Assembly: GCF_902493135.1 (NCBI RefSeq)
Contig: NZ_CABUOD010000035.1
Location: 1-50,382, forward strand
Length of the DNA: 50,382 nt
Direction of reading: 5' to 3'
Source of the DNA: an uncultured Parabacteroides sp.
GTDB lineage: Bacteria; Bacteroidota; Bacteroidia; Bacteroidales; Tannerellaceae
Shown: in pieces, positions 1-7,821 of the stretch
How positions within the stretch are numbered: position 1 is the stretch's first letter
How the letters are laid out: every line of letters starts with the position of its first letter
Made by a program: the position numbers and the translations under genes
The notes under the pieces: model-generated
Database searches by the model: none
What the model saw: the letters and a program-made list of their open reading frames with translations, nothing else
Told to the model about the DNA's origin: nothing

Positions 1-70
1 TACAAACCAATAATCATAGAGTAGCTTCGCCATCGCCTCTAAATTCTGATTTATCGGTATATAAAGAGAA

Positions 71-93
71 AAGGAGAGGAAAAATCCCCTCCT
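71..93 (-). terminator. Probable terminator of the mobilization operon
   Basis: Read on the minus strand, GGAGGGG and CCTCTCC can form a 7-bp stem with one mismatch. A T-rich run (TTTTCTCTTT) follows. It lies just past the stop codon of the gene ending at 111. Confidence 0.5.
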
Positions 94-110
94 TAACTCA
101 AAACCAAGTA

Positions 111-515
111 TCAGACATTCAAATCTTTCATTGCTAATCCATAATTTTCTTGACCGAACAGGTCTCTATGGATAAGTTTCAAACCAAGAGTCTGATAATA
201 CTTGTAGTCATCACCTTCGGTACAGAGGTATCTGTAACCATATCGAGGCATGTATTCCTTGAAGAATCGAGCCAAGTCTTTCAGGCTTTCGGCTTGGTTC
301 TTTTTGAAGTTACTGCGCACAATGATGATAGACCAGTCGGGGAAGTTGCCTCTTCCTTCGCTGTACTCCCAGAAGCGGATGTAGCAGTCCAAATCACGCT
401 CACGGATGTTCACACAAAAGCCATTGGCATTTTGCATCACGCTACAACTGTTTCTGTAGCCGAACTTCTCACACAAGTAGAGATTAAAATCAAGAATCAA
501 ATCGTTTTGTAACAA
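111..515 (-). CDS. Hypothetical protein at the end of the mobilization operon
   Basis: This is a 134-residue protein that I do not recognise. It has no obvious signal peptide or membrane segment and is rich in aromatic and charged residues, with several Tyr/Arg pairs near the C terminus. It follows the relaxase gene on the same strand after a gap of about 35 bases and is followed by a likely terminator, so it is probably the last gene of the mob operon. A plus-strand frame over the same bases is less convincing because it lacks an operon context. Its role could be accessory to transfer, but that is only position-based inference. Confidence 0.6.
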   Translation of the reverse strand: MLQNDLILDFNLYLCEKFGYRNSCSVMQNANGFCVNIRERDLDCYIRFWEYSEGRGNFPDWSIIIVRSNFKKNQAESLKDLARFFKEYMPRYGYRYLCTEGDDYKYYQTLGLKLIHRDLFGQENYGLAMKDLNV

Positions 516-550
516 AATTAATTGAGTTTAAAAAGTTAATAAATGGTGAA

Positions 551-1492
551 TTATAAATGAAAGCCTCGCTTGCGCTTAGCCTTTTTCTTTTTCATCAGGC
601 GATTGAACTCGGCTTCTTCTGCGGCAGTGGCATCATAGGATGAGTTCCCGTTTAGCAAACCGAGACTTAAGCCAAAGCTATCGTCGGAATGAGAAACGCT
701 TTGCTGCATCTCTTCTTTCTGTTGTCTGGGTTCCTGTTGGGTTAACTCCAATAAGGATGCGCAAGCATTCTGTCCCAATCGGTTGTCGATATTCAAGTAG
801 CTGAACTCCCTACTGACTTTTGAACCAGAGAAAGAAAAACCGTTGTACTCAAACTTGACACCCTGTATTTCTCTTGTAGTCCGGCTGACTTTGAATTTCA
901 TATCAATGTCACGGTCGGCAAGGGCTTCTTTCAGTTCATCCCAACTTTGAGCTTTGGGCAATTCCTTTTTCAACGCCTTGTATATCTCATGCTTTGCCCG
1001 GTCGTATGGGCGCAAGCGTTCCTCCTTAATATGGTCTTTGCCGTTGGCAAAGTGCAAGCGGTATTTTGCCGTCAGCATCTTACACGCCTTTTCATTTCTG
1101 CGGAAGTCGTTCTTGTCGCTAATCGTTTTACCGTCATTGTCCACCCGATTAAAAACGATGTGACAATTCGGATGTTCACGGTCAATATGCCGGGCGATGA
1201 TGTACTGCGTGTTTTCGATGCCCATCAGTTTCATGTAGTCGTGGGCGATTTGCAACATCAACGCATCATCAGACTTCAGGCGTTCGCCATCTTCAGGAGA
1301 GAAGTTGAGCGAGGTGTGTCCGACAATATTCTTTACCTTGTCATCGAGCAATGCTTGTAATTCAAATTGCTCCGCCATCTGTTCGGGTGAGCCATCCACT
1401 CCGACAGCTTCCAACAGTTTGGATTTCTCCTCTTTCAGGACATAGCGAACACAGCCACCGAACGATGTTCCTTTTGTCTGTTTACCTATCAT
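551..1492 (-). CDS. Relaxase / mobilization nuclease (MobA/BmgA-like)
   Basis: The product is expected to nick the element's oriT and lead the strand into a recipient during conjugative mobilization. The N-terminal start (MIGKQTKG-SFGGCVRYVL) is typical of Bacteroides relaxases. The metal-binding three-histidine motif is visible as RHIDREHPNCH, with His at about 102, 107 and 111. The C terminus is Lys/Arg-rich (KKKKAKRKRG), suited to DNA contact. At 313 residues it is a normal compact relaxase. Its start overlaps the mobC stop by 11 bases, so the two are translationally coupled. The catalytic Tyr was not assigned. It needs a helper conjugation apparatus, which is not in the window. Confidence 0.88.
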   Translation of the reverse strand: MIGKQTKGTSFGGCVRYVLKEEKSKLLEAVGVDGSPEQMAEQFELQALLDDKVKNIVGHTSLNFSPEDGERLKSDDALMLQIAHDYMKLMGIENTQYIIARHIDREHPNCHIVFNRVDNDGKTISDKNDFRRNEKACKMLTAKYRLHFANGKDHIKEERLRPYDRAKHEIYKALKKELPKAQSWDELKEALADRDIDMKFKVSRTTREIQGVKFEYNGFSFSGSKVSREFSYLNIDNRLGQNACASLLELTQQEPRQQKEEMQQSVSHSDDSFGLSLGLLNGNSSYDATAAEEAEFNRLMKKKKAKRKRGFHL

Positions 1493-1790
1493 CTTTCAGT
1501 CGCTTTATGAGTTGATTAATACGCTGCGCCATCTCTTCGCATCTTTTGGCAACAGCAAAGAATCCGTAGGTGTTTGCCTGCTTCGCCAATTGGTTAAGAT
1601 TGGTGCTTTCACCTATCAACTGACGGATGATGTGGATATGCTCTTTCGTGATTCGTTCACGTACTGTTCCGTTCTCAATGAGCGAACGGATGACTGCGCT
1701 TTGGGTCTGTTTGCTCCGTCTGCAAAGCGCACCGAGCCATGCGAATTGGTCGTAAGACAGACGGAGTGTTATCGTATGTTTCTTTTCCAT
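1482..1790 (-). CDS. mobC: Relaxosome accessory protein MobC
   Basis: This 102-residue basic protein begins with a ribbon-helix-helix-like segment (HTITLRLSYDQFAWL) and carries the MobC-type helical region around residues 55-75 (IGESTNLNQLAKQAN). MobC proteins bind oriT and help the relaxase open the DNA. The gene lies directly upstream of and overlaps the relaxase gene, and just downstream of a candidate oriT with nested inverted repeats. Together these form a standard mobilization cassette. I chose the ATG at 1790 because it immediately precedes the conserved start MEKKHTITLRL. Confidence 0.85.
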   Translation of the reverse strand: MEKKHTITLRLSYDQFAWLGALCRRSKQTQSAVIRSLIENGTVRERITKEHIHIIRQLIGESTNLNQLAKQANTYGFFAVAKRCEEMAQRINQLIKRLKDDR

Positions 1791-1818
1791 TTTGAATAGC
1801 TTTTAGTGAATAATTTGT

Positions 1819-1864
1819 GACCATCGGGAGCCGCCTCCTCAGACTTTTTGAGGAGTAAGTGGTC
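1819..1864. other. Candidate oriT with nested inverted repeats
   Basis: The gap between mobC and the primase-like gene holds an inner 7-bp inverted repeat, CTCCTCA (1835-1841) and TGAGGAG (1849-1855). It is nested in an outer 5-bp repeat, GACCA (1819-1823) and TGGTC (1860-1864). Position upstream of mobC and nested dyads fit an origin of transfer. The inner hairpin could instead be a terminator for the primase-like gene. Confidence 0.45.
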
Positions 1865-1928
1865 GGGAAATGTAATACACCGACATTAACTTGCTACAGT
1901 AAAAAAGTCTCGATTCCTCTCCCTTTGC

Positions 1929-3008
1929 TCAAAGTTTGAATCCTCGTTTCTTGGGCGGTGAAAGCTTCGGTTGAGGGATATCTCGTTGTACGCTGATGAG
2001 CTTCAAATCGAATATCTCTATCAGTATTTTCAAGTTCGGATTCCTCTTAATCATCTGCTGGAGTATGGCTTCATCGGGGCGTACTTTTAACAGATAATCG
2101 GCGATGTCGTAACCCTCTTTACGTTCGTTCTCAGTTGCTTTGGCTTCTAGATAATCGAACAGTTGTACATCAATTCCATAGCTTTTCATCAACCCGATTT
2201 TGCTCTGCCAATAGTCAGTCGCTCCCAAATCGGGGAATAACACAACGCTTCTTCCAGCCAGAACGGATAGGCTGTTGGTATTGAAACAACCGTTCTTTCC
2301 ACCCGATGCAATCCATAGGAATTGGGGTAGGTAGTAGGATGCAATGAGTGCCGTTTTCTCGCTTTCGACCAGTGCAACAGGACGGCTTTTGTCTTCTATA
2401 AGCAGATGCTCACCGAAGAAACATTGTTTCAGATTATAGCCATCCTTGTGCAGTATGGAGTGTACCCACGTGACGTGATTGTACGGCTCTTTTATCCGCT
2501 TGCCTGTCGTTGGATTGTAAAGCATTATCTTACCTGTGCGAACTCTGTTCTGGTAATCCATTTGCCAAAATACGGTTGCACCGTCCCAATGCTTGGAAGT
2601 GCCGACTTTGTATTTCTCCATCAGTTTCAATGTCTCCGCTTCTCCAAATTGAGCCGATAAGAATTGGAACAGTTTGTTGTCGGGATAGCGTTGCAACGAC
2701 TGATTGACTATATCCAAATCAATGTAGGAAGTGGCTTTCGGTTCGACTTCTTTTATAGTCGTATAACTCCGAAAGGTATCCTCGGATAACTTCTCCTTCT
2801 CAGACGGATTCCGTTCAAAGTAATCACGAGGCGTGAAGTGATAACCGCATTTCTGTTCATGGTCACAACGACCCACGTAATCGGGTAACTTGATTCGTTT
2901 CTCCGTATCAATGTACTTGGAAAAACATCTTTTACAGTGGCAGTTTGGGCAAGTATGCCGGGTACTGACACCTTTGTAGGGTTCTAATATGAATCTATGT
3001 GTACTCAT
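1929..3008 (-). CDS. DUF6371-like zinc-ribbon/TOPRIM primase-related protein
   Basis: This 359-residue protein starts with a zinc-binding region: CPNCHCKRC at about residues 20-28, then Cys/His pairs in GRCDHEQKCGYHF. Later it has TOPRIM-like segments, VESEKTALIASYY followed by VVLFPDLGATDYW. This resembles the DUF6371/primase-type proteins of Bacteroides mobile elements, which are thought to support element DNA replication. It lies between the DUF3987 gene (78 bases upstream of its start, counting the tail) and oriT/mobC, all on the minus strand. Catalytic primase activity is not proven, since the acidic TOPRIM residues are only loosely conserved. The C terminus is Lys/Pro-rich. Confidence 0.72.
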   Translation of the reverse strand: MSTHRFILEPYKGVSTRHTCPNCHCKRCFSKYIDTEKRIKLPDYVGRCDHEQKCGYHFTPRDYFERNPSEKEKLSEDTFRSYTTIKEVEPKATSYIDLDIVNQSLQRYPDNKLFQFLSAQFGEAETLKLMEKYKVGTSKHWDGATVFWQMDYQNRVRTGKIMLYNPTTGKRIKEPYNHVTWVHSILHKDGYNLKQCFFGEHLLIEDKSRPVALVESEKTALIASYYLPQFLWIASGGKNGCFNTNSLSVLAGRSVVLFPDLGATDYWQSKIGLMKSYGIDVQLFDYLEAKATENERKEGYDIADYLLKVRPDEAILQQMIKRNPNLKILIEIFDLKLISVQRDIPQPKLSPPKKRGFKL

Positions 3009-3086
3009 TGTTTGTTTCTTGTTTTATGTGTCACTTTTGTCGTTATTGTCGTTTTCTCTTGGAAAGTGCCAAAACCGACAAAAATG

Positions 3087-3251
3087 TCATGGGTTAATCT
3101 TTGAATATTCTCCATGCTTCTTTTTGCGGAACAGAGTCCCGATATTGTCATTGAGAAAGCGTTGAAATGTTCGCTCCTTCATTCCGTTTTTTTCGGCTAT
3201 CTGTATAGCTTGGGCAGTTGTAAAGGAAGGAGGCAGCAGATTGACTATCGC
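3087..3251 (-). pseudogene. Orphaned C-terminal tail of the DUF3987 gene after an amber codon
   Basis: Reading the minus strand in the same frame past the TAG at 3252-3254 gives 54 further sense codons before a TGA at 3087-3089. The tail begins AIVNLLPPSFTTAQAIQIAE and includes GMKERTFQRFL and LFRKKKHGEYSKI. It looks like a small winged-helix end domain. I recall that related DUF3987 proteins continue into this kind of tail. The parent gene therefore seems to have suffered a single nonsense change, unless the stop is read through. Confidence 0.7.
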
Positions 3252-4463
3252 CTATTGCTGACTGTTGAGGGCATTCTCATTCAGAATATTTTGCACGCTC
3301 AATGCGGATTCCTTGAAATATTCTGTCAGTTTAATGGCTCTCTCCACCGTCAGCAGGTCGATACACGTCTTGTCGCACTCTCCGCAAGTCCATCGTGCCA
3401 GTTGGATAATCAGACAGAAGCGAATGATGTATATCTCCAGCTTGCAATAGATACTTACAATGGTGTCGTTTGTTTCCCGGTCGCACAATTCTGAAAAATG
3501 GTGCTGCCATTCGTAAAGCCGTTTCTTGGCATCCTCTGAGAAGAAGAGAGTTTGCGGTTCAATTTCGCTGTCTTCATTGAGGTGGCACTCTGATTGTATC
3601 AGCCTGTCAATGATAGCATTCCATTCTTGCTCTATATCTTCCGGCAGTTCTTTGTCATTCCACCGTGCCTTCTGTTGCAGATTAGGCATTACAAACAGAA
3701 TGCGGTCGATAAATCCGTTACTGGAGCGTTCACCTTTAGCCAACTCGTTCAAGATTTTCTTTTGGATAGTACCAATGACCGATATATACGGACGCTTGAT
3801 GAAGATGGAACTCTTGGCATTCTTACGGTCGGACATAGTGGTCTTGGCACTGAACACAGAGAGCCAGAACTGTTCTTCCGAACCGTTGTTATAGCGGTTG
3901 AAGTTCTTGAACCATGCGGATAATTCATCAGCCCACAGGCATAACCCACGTTTGTTTTGCGCATGAATGAGGCTTAACTCTTCGGGAGTTACATCCGAAA
4001 CCAAGAAGCGTTTGCGGATAGGCTCTTGTGGAAATTGTTCTTCACCGCTTTCCGCACGTTCCTTGCGGCTCATGCTCATCAGTTCATCGTATTTGGCAAG
4101 AGCCTTTTCAAATTCCTGATTCTGTCGGTAGTCATAACCAAGAAACGGCTTCATTGCAAAGCTGAGCGGATGGCTTTTGTTCGCTCCCGGTCTTCCAATC
4201 AATGCCATATACAGGATGGGGCTTTCCAGCCAGCCTTGCTTGATTTGGGCAAGGTGTGTGTTGCCTATGCCGACTGCTATTGCCGTGAGGATGGCTGCGG
4301 CAATGTAGTCGGTAGGGTAGTTATGGCATTCGTGTACCTCACGGATGATGCGTTGGATTTTTGCAGGGAATATACTGATGGGGAATGCCGTACCAGACAA
4401 TCTTGTGCTTAAATCAATCGCTTCATCAATGATGGATGCCGGATTAATAGAATATGTATCCAT
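3252..4463 (-). CDS. DUF3987 domain protein (helicase/primase-associated), C-terminally truncated
   Basis: This 403-residue protein carries a P-loop-like segment near residues 92-99 (IGRPGANKSHPL) and long conserved stretches of the DUF3987 family (SDVTPEELSLIHAQNKRGLCLWADELSAWF). The family is common in plasmids and islands of Bacteroidetes, usually beside primase-like genes, and is presumed to act in element replication. Here it sits between an excisionase-type HTH gene (11 bases upstream) and the DUF6371 gene. The frame stops at a TAG but stays open for 54 more codons, so the annotated product lacks its normal tail. The main domain is complete, so partial function is possible. Confidence 0.78.
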   Translation of the reverse strand: MDTYSINPASIIDEAIDLSTRLSGTAFPISIFPAKIQRIIREVHECHNYPTDYIAAAILTAIAVGIGNTHLAQIKQGWLESPILYMALIGRPGANKSHPLSFAMKPFLGYDYRQNQEFEKALAKYDELMSMSRKERAESGEEQFPQEPIRKRFLVSDVTPEELSLIHAQNKRGLCLWADELSAWFKNFNRYNNGSEEQFWLSVFSAKTTMSDRKNAKSSIFIKRPYISVIGTIQKKILNELAKGERSSNGFIDRILFVMPNLQQKARWNDKELPEDIEQEWNAIIDRLIQSECHLNEDSEIEPQTLFFSEDAKKRLYEWQHHFSELCDRETNDTIVSIYCKLEIYIIRFCLIIQLARWTCGECDKTCIDLLTVERAIKLTEYFKESALSVQNILNENALNSQQ

Positions 4464-4474
4464 AGCCCAACCTA

Positions 4475-4840
4475 TTAAAATTGCACTAATGATTTGGGCT
4501 TATGGCGTACACCACTCTGCATATTGGCAAGCATCTCCTCGTATGTCTGCTCGGCAGTCTTTCTCCGTCCGTTCTCAATCCAAGCAAGAAGCTCGTCCTC
4601 GTAGAAATAGAGTTTCTTCCCCTTCTTATAAGACGGAAGTAGTCCTTTGCGCACCAATGTATATATGGTAGGCTTGGCTTTACGGATGATACGGCAAGCA
4701 TCCTCGATTTCCACCAATACATGTTTGTCGGATGGCTGTGGTTGGAGTTCCGCTACCATCTTTTTCAACTCGATGACCTGTTCGGTCAGATAACCTACCG
4801 CCTCGGGTAGCTTATCAAATGTTACTGTTTCTTTTTGCAT
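4475..4840 (-). CDS. Excisionase-family helix-turn-helix protein
   Basis: This is a 121-residue protein. Residues about 10-35 form a short helical lead (LPEAVGYLTEQVIELKKMVAEL). The HTH_17/excisionase-type domain follows at about 42-90: VEIEDACRIIRKAKPTIYTLVRKGLLP, then the KKGKKLYFYEDELLAWI wing. Such proteins act as excision factors or as regulators of mobile-element operons. It is the first gene of the minus-strand replication/mobilization operon, and a 43-bp promoter/operator shared with the integrase gene lies just upstream (4868-4910). The element 2 paralogue ends at 26,334. It could be autoregulatory. Confidence 0.8.
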   Translation of the reverse strand: MQKETVTFDKLPEAVGYLTEQVIELKKMVAELQPQPSDKHVLVEIEDACRIIRKAKPTIYTLVRKGLLPSYKKGKKLYFYEDELLAWIENGRRKTAEQTYEEMLANMQSGVRHKPKSLVQF

Positions 4841-4867
4841 ACGCCAATCGTTTTTAATTGTTCGACG

Positions 4868-4910
4868 GCAAAGGAAACAGGTGTTTCAATGGTGGAATCA
4901 TTCACCAAAA
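4868..4910 (-). promoter_or_regulatory. Shared promoter/operator, copy 1
   Basis: This 43-base segment matches 9338-9380 at about 35 of 43 positions. Read on the minus strand it includes a near-consensus -7 box TTCCTTTG. It also contains an imperfect dyad, GGTGGAAT-ATTCACC on the plus strand. It lies upstream of the HTH gene starting at 4840. A common regulator of this gene and the integrase is a reasonable inference. Confidence 0.55.
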
Positions 4911-4966
4911 TTTAACTGATGAATAACTTTTTGATGGTAATTAGTGATGATTACAAAGGATTTAGC

Positions 4967-4974
4967 TACCTTTG
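4967..4974 (+). promoter_or_regulatory. -7 box of the two-gene cargo unit
   Basis: TACCTTTG matches the Bacteroidetes -7 consensus TAnnTTTG and lies 36 bases before the start codon at 5011. No clear -33 TTTG is seen at the usual spacing. It gives the cargo its own plus-strand transcription, opposite to the surrounding element genes. Confidence 0.6.
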
Positions 4975-5010
4975 CATAAAATTTGAGTATGAAAATATAG
5001 ATAAAGTATT

Positions 5011-5589
5011 ATGTCAAAACTAAGTGAATTGGTTGGTGTTGTTGAAGAACCACATCTTGTCATTCAAGAATACTTTAAGACGCTGGATGATTGGTGTACT
5101 GAGATGGAACTGTCGGATCCCATAAAACAATCTGTAATGTCTTCGCAGTTGGTTCTTATACCAGAAGGGTTTCGTGATTGTCCAAAGGCGTTTACCAATT
5201 ATGCGAGTGACTTCTATAACTACTGCAAGCATGTCAATAGTGTGAGTATCGAAATCTGTTGCAATGATGAGGAGTTTACGCAATTGGAGTTGTGCTCGGT
5301 AAAAGTTCGGTTGGGGAAAATAATTGCTACATCAAGCATATCTGGTGTTATCATTTGGAATATAGTCAGCGGTTATATAAAGGATGTTATTGATGAAGCG
5401 GTCAAGACGGAACCAGTTGTAGAACAGGTGGCAGATGTACCCTCGTTTCAGTCTGAACCAGAGTGTTCTTTCTCTGTTATTATTCGCGACTCAACAGGTA
5501 AATGCATTGAGGTGAAATACGATGGACCGGTGTCGGGTATGGAAGAAGCTGGAGAACAAATTAAGATAATAGCTGGTGATGGAAAGTAA
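5011..5589 (+). CDS. Unrecognised cargo protein A of a two-gene unit
   Basis: I do not recognise this 192-residue protein. Residues about 1-100 look like a compact globular domain with scattered Cys. Residues about 106-126 (KIIATSSISGVIIWNIVSGYI) are hydrophobic enough to be one membrane segment. An acidic linker follows, then a C-terminal beta-rich stretch, FSVIIRDSTGKCIEVKYDG, ending in GEQIKIIAGDGK. It has its own -7 box upstream, lies on the strand opposite to the element backbone, and overlaps the start of its partner gene by 11 bases. That overlap suggests coupled translation and a shared function. A defence or toxin role is only inferred from its cargo position. Confidence 0.75.
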   Translation: MSKLSELVGVVEEPHLVIQEYFKTLDDWCTEMELSDPIKQSVMSSQLVLIPEGFRDCPKAFTNYASDFYNYCKHVNSVSIEICCNDEEFTQLELCSVKVRLGKIIATSSISGVIIWNIVSGYIKDVIDEAVKTEPVVEQVADVPSFQSEPECSFSVIIRDSTGKCIEVKYDGPVSGMEEAGEQIKIIAGDGK

Positions 5590-6385
5590 ATACATTGATA
5601 TTCTGCAACATCTTTGTGATGATTCTTTTGATTACAAGGGAGCACTGAATGTTGTACGAAAAGATCTGCATAATGCAAGGAACAATCATCAAGAGCAACA
5701 AGCCAATAACTTTTGGGCAATAAAGACTGTTATTGAGATATATCAGGGGATGGTTGATGTGTATGAGTTGCTGCAACAGCACGAATACTACAAAGCGTGG
5801 TGTGAAGCGGAACAGGTGGAGATTATGTGCAACAATCTCCAACGCAATTCCCAAGATGTTTTTACTATCGTAAAAGACCTGTATGAATGTATCATCCGAC
5901 TGCAGGGCTTGTATCCGTATCAGATATTCTGTAGCTATGTGATACAAATCAAGAAGGAGCGTTGCTCTATCTGCAATCAGATCCGTAACATAAGGCATGA
6001 CTGTGGACACAGAAGAGGATATGTATATAATGGTCAGTTCTGTTGCAATATAATTGAGGACTTTGAACTCAAAAGCATAGATATTGTGGATAATCCAGTA
6101 CATAAGTATGCTGTACTATTTACTAAGGGTAAAGATGGAAATAGCGAGGATAACTATGACTACTCGTTGGTAGAGGGATTAATGCAGTATTGGACGAAGC
6201 CATTTCAACATTGGATATATTATATCAAGCACATTCATAAGCCTTTGACTGATTATCCCGGGCTGACGGATGATGATTATTGTCCTTGCGGGTCAGGGAA
6301 AAAGTATGGTGAGTGTTGCAAGTCCGATCCTGAGGGTGTAAAGCACAAAGTGTACCAGTTTAGGGTAGAACAATGTTTATTATAA
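5579..6385 (+). CDS. Unrecognised cargo protein B with C-terminal SEC-C zinc motif
   Basis: This 268-residue protein ends with a clear SEC-C motif, DDYCPCGSGKKYGECC, known from SecA tails and many stand-alone proteins, where it binds zinc. A second zinc-knuckle-like region lies near residues 143-171: CSICNQ...DCGHRRG...YNGQFCC. The N-terminal 140 residues look helical. I chose the ATG at 5579 over the in-frame GTG at 5576. The start overlaps the stop of gene A by 11 bases. SEC-C domains often appear in poorly characterised mobile-element proteins. No catalytic motif was found, so the function is unknown. It may bind nucleic acid, ribosome or a protein partner. Confidence 0.78.
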   Translation: MESKYIDILQHLCDDSFDYKGALNVVRKDLHNARNNHQEQQANNFWAIKTVIEIYQGMVDVYELLQQHEYYKAWCEAEQVEIMCNNLQRNSQDVFTIVKDLYECIIRLQGLYPYQIFCSYVIQIKKERCSICNQIRNIRHDCGHRRGYVYNGQFCCNIIEDFELKSIDIVDNPVHKYAVLFTKGKDGNSEDNYDYSLVEGLMQYWTKPFQHWIYYIKHIHKPLTDYPGLTDDDYCPCGSGKKYGECCKSDPEGVKHKVYQFRVEQCLL

Positions 6386-6675
6386 GTGTTTTAATGATAT
6401 TGGTATAGTTCAATAAAATAGAAAGTTGGTTTAGGAAATTTAGATTCTCGGAATCTCGCTTACTGACAAAATCTATTTAGGCTTGTCCCGCAAAAAGAAT
6501 ATCAACGGTGTTGAAAATCTTTGCAGTTCAAGTGATCCGAATTTATTTAACTTTTAACCGAGTCCAATTTTTAGTGGACACATATGACATGAGTTAATAA
6601 TTTACAATTCAGTTTCAAAAGAAATAAAAGGAACCCGTAAAATTAGAAAGATTGGAATTTTGGATTGATTTTTAG

Positions 6676-7557
6676 TTAGGCAATCTTCTTGTCTAATTTA
6701 ATCTTGCATTCAGATTCAGTATGAGACATTTTGCGCTCAATGGTAGATATTTCCGAATCACGGAGAGTATGAGCGAATACCCTCTTTATGAATGTGGCAG
6801 TCTGTAAGCGTGGCTTGCCAAATGCTTTACCGATATTCCATCCAAAGTGCATGATGTCAATGGTCTTTAACTGAGAATCAACCTTTATAGGTTCAACTTT
6901 AGGCAGAGTATCTGATAAGTAATATTTTGTAACATATCTACACAAGCGATTAAGTGCAGCTTCATCAAGATAGAGAACTAAGGTTTGTTTTGTGTAAGCA
7001 ATGACCTTATCAAGTTTTTCTTGTGATTCTCGTTCTTTCTCAGCCATAGCGTTTGCACGGGAAATCTCATATTCTGATGGTTGATTAAGCACATTGATAG
7101 GGATGTTGCTAATAGAGGCTGTAGGGACTTCCTCCTTTGGAAATTCTACCATGTCTTCATTGGATTCTGAAAGCGAGAGAGTAGAAACTTCTTCTGTGGT
7201 GTCAGATGTAGTTTCGATTTCTGCTTCAGATTCAGAAACGATAGGTTCTGGATCTATGGTATTTTCAATAGATTCCTGATGTTCTATTGGATTTTCAGTT
7301 ACCACCGCCTTATTACGATAGCACTCAAATCTCATAAAGCTTTTTTCTATTGTTGGGGAAAGGAGTTGTCTGAATACCATTTGCAGATTGAGATAGATAG
7401 CTCCCATGATAATGGTGCATACCACCAAAATGAGGTAACTACTGAACTCGTCCCAACCATAGTGAAGTACGGTCTGGCGGGCTAAAACACCAATGATTGC
7501 GATTGTACCAAAAACAATCAGATGCAATGTTATATGTTCTATCTTTCTCTGTTCCAT
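6676..7557 (-). CDS. Element-associated membrane protein, unknown function (paralogue of 26,813-27,634)
   Basis: Two membrane segments lie at about residues 9-30 and 38-60 (ITLHLIVFGTIAIIGVLARQ; YLILVVCTIIMGAIYLNL). A long Ser/Glu-rich linker follows at about 85-155, then a cytosolic domain ending with a conserved block, IDIMHFGWNIG...TATFIKRVFAHTLRDSEI. The element 2 paralogue shares the same block (LMHFVWNIG...RATFIHSMFTHELKDASI) but has a shorter linker. The family seems to travel with this integrase type. A TATATTTG -7 box lies at 7584-7591, which supports the ATG at 7557. Function is unknown; a role in element maintenance or surface exclusion is speculation. Confidence 0.72.
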   Translation of the reverse strand: MEQRKIEHITLHLIVFGTIAIIGVLARQTVLHYGWDEFSSYLILVVCTIIMGAIYLNLQMVFRQLLSPTIEKSFMRFECYRNKAVVTENPIEHQESIENTIDPEPIVSESEAEIETTSDTTEEVSTLSLSESNEDMVEFPKEEVPTASISNIPINVLNQPSEYEISRANAMAEKERESQEKLDKVIAYTKQTLVLYLDEAALNRLCRYVTKYYLSDTLPKVEPIKVDSQLKTIDIMHFGWNIGKAFGKPRLQTATFIKRVFAHTLRDSEISTIERKMSHTESECKIKLDKKIA

Positions 7558-7583
7558 AGTGAGATGTATTAATCGTTTGTGTG

Positions 7584-7591
7584 CAAATATA
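7584..7591 (-). promoter_or_regulatory. -7 box of the element 1 membrane-protein gene
   Basis: On the minus strand the sequence reads TATATTTG, a match to TAnnTTTG. It lies 26 bases upstream of the ATG at 7557. Confidence 0.55.
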
Positions 7592-7759
7592 TAGGATTAA
7601 TTTTTGAGAAAATCCATAGTTTTGCCTGTTAATGGGCTTTTGACGATATATTTCATCACTTTTCACCATGTTATACTCCTAATAATAAGCGTATTGCAAA
7701 TTTCTTGCTTTTGGATGAAAATAGTTGGGTAAATAGGCTTGTGTATCTTAAAAACAAAA

Positions 7760-7796
7760 ATTATCTGCATCATTTAAGGTAAACAATGCAGATAAT
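7760..7796 (-). terminator. Rho-independent terminator
   Basis: A perfect 11-bp inverted repeat, ATTATCTGCAT (7760-7770) and ATGCAGATAAT (7786-7796), is followed on the minus strand by TTTTGTTTTT. It ends the transcript of the RhuM-like gene and integrase that lie upstream on that strand. Confidence 0.85.
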
Positions 7797-7821
7797 CAAT
7801 AGGGTATAGAGATATTGCTTA

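Noticed and set aside
150..512. A 120-codon plus-strand frame opposite the gene at 111-515
   Set aside because: It mirrors the minus-strand gene, which has the operon position and a downstream terminator.
6386..6675. Insertion sequence end near 6,565-6,585
   Set aside because: A 5-bp GTCCA/TGGAC pairing is too short, and no transposase remains. The gap shows no gene.
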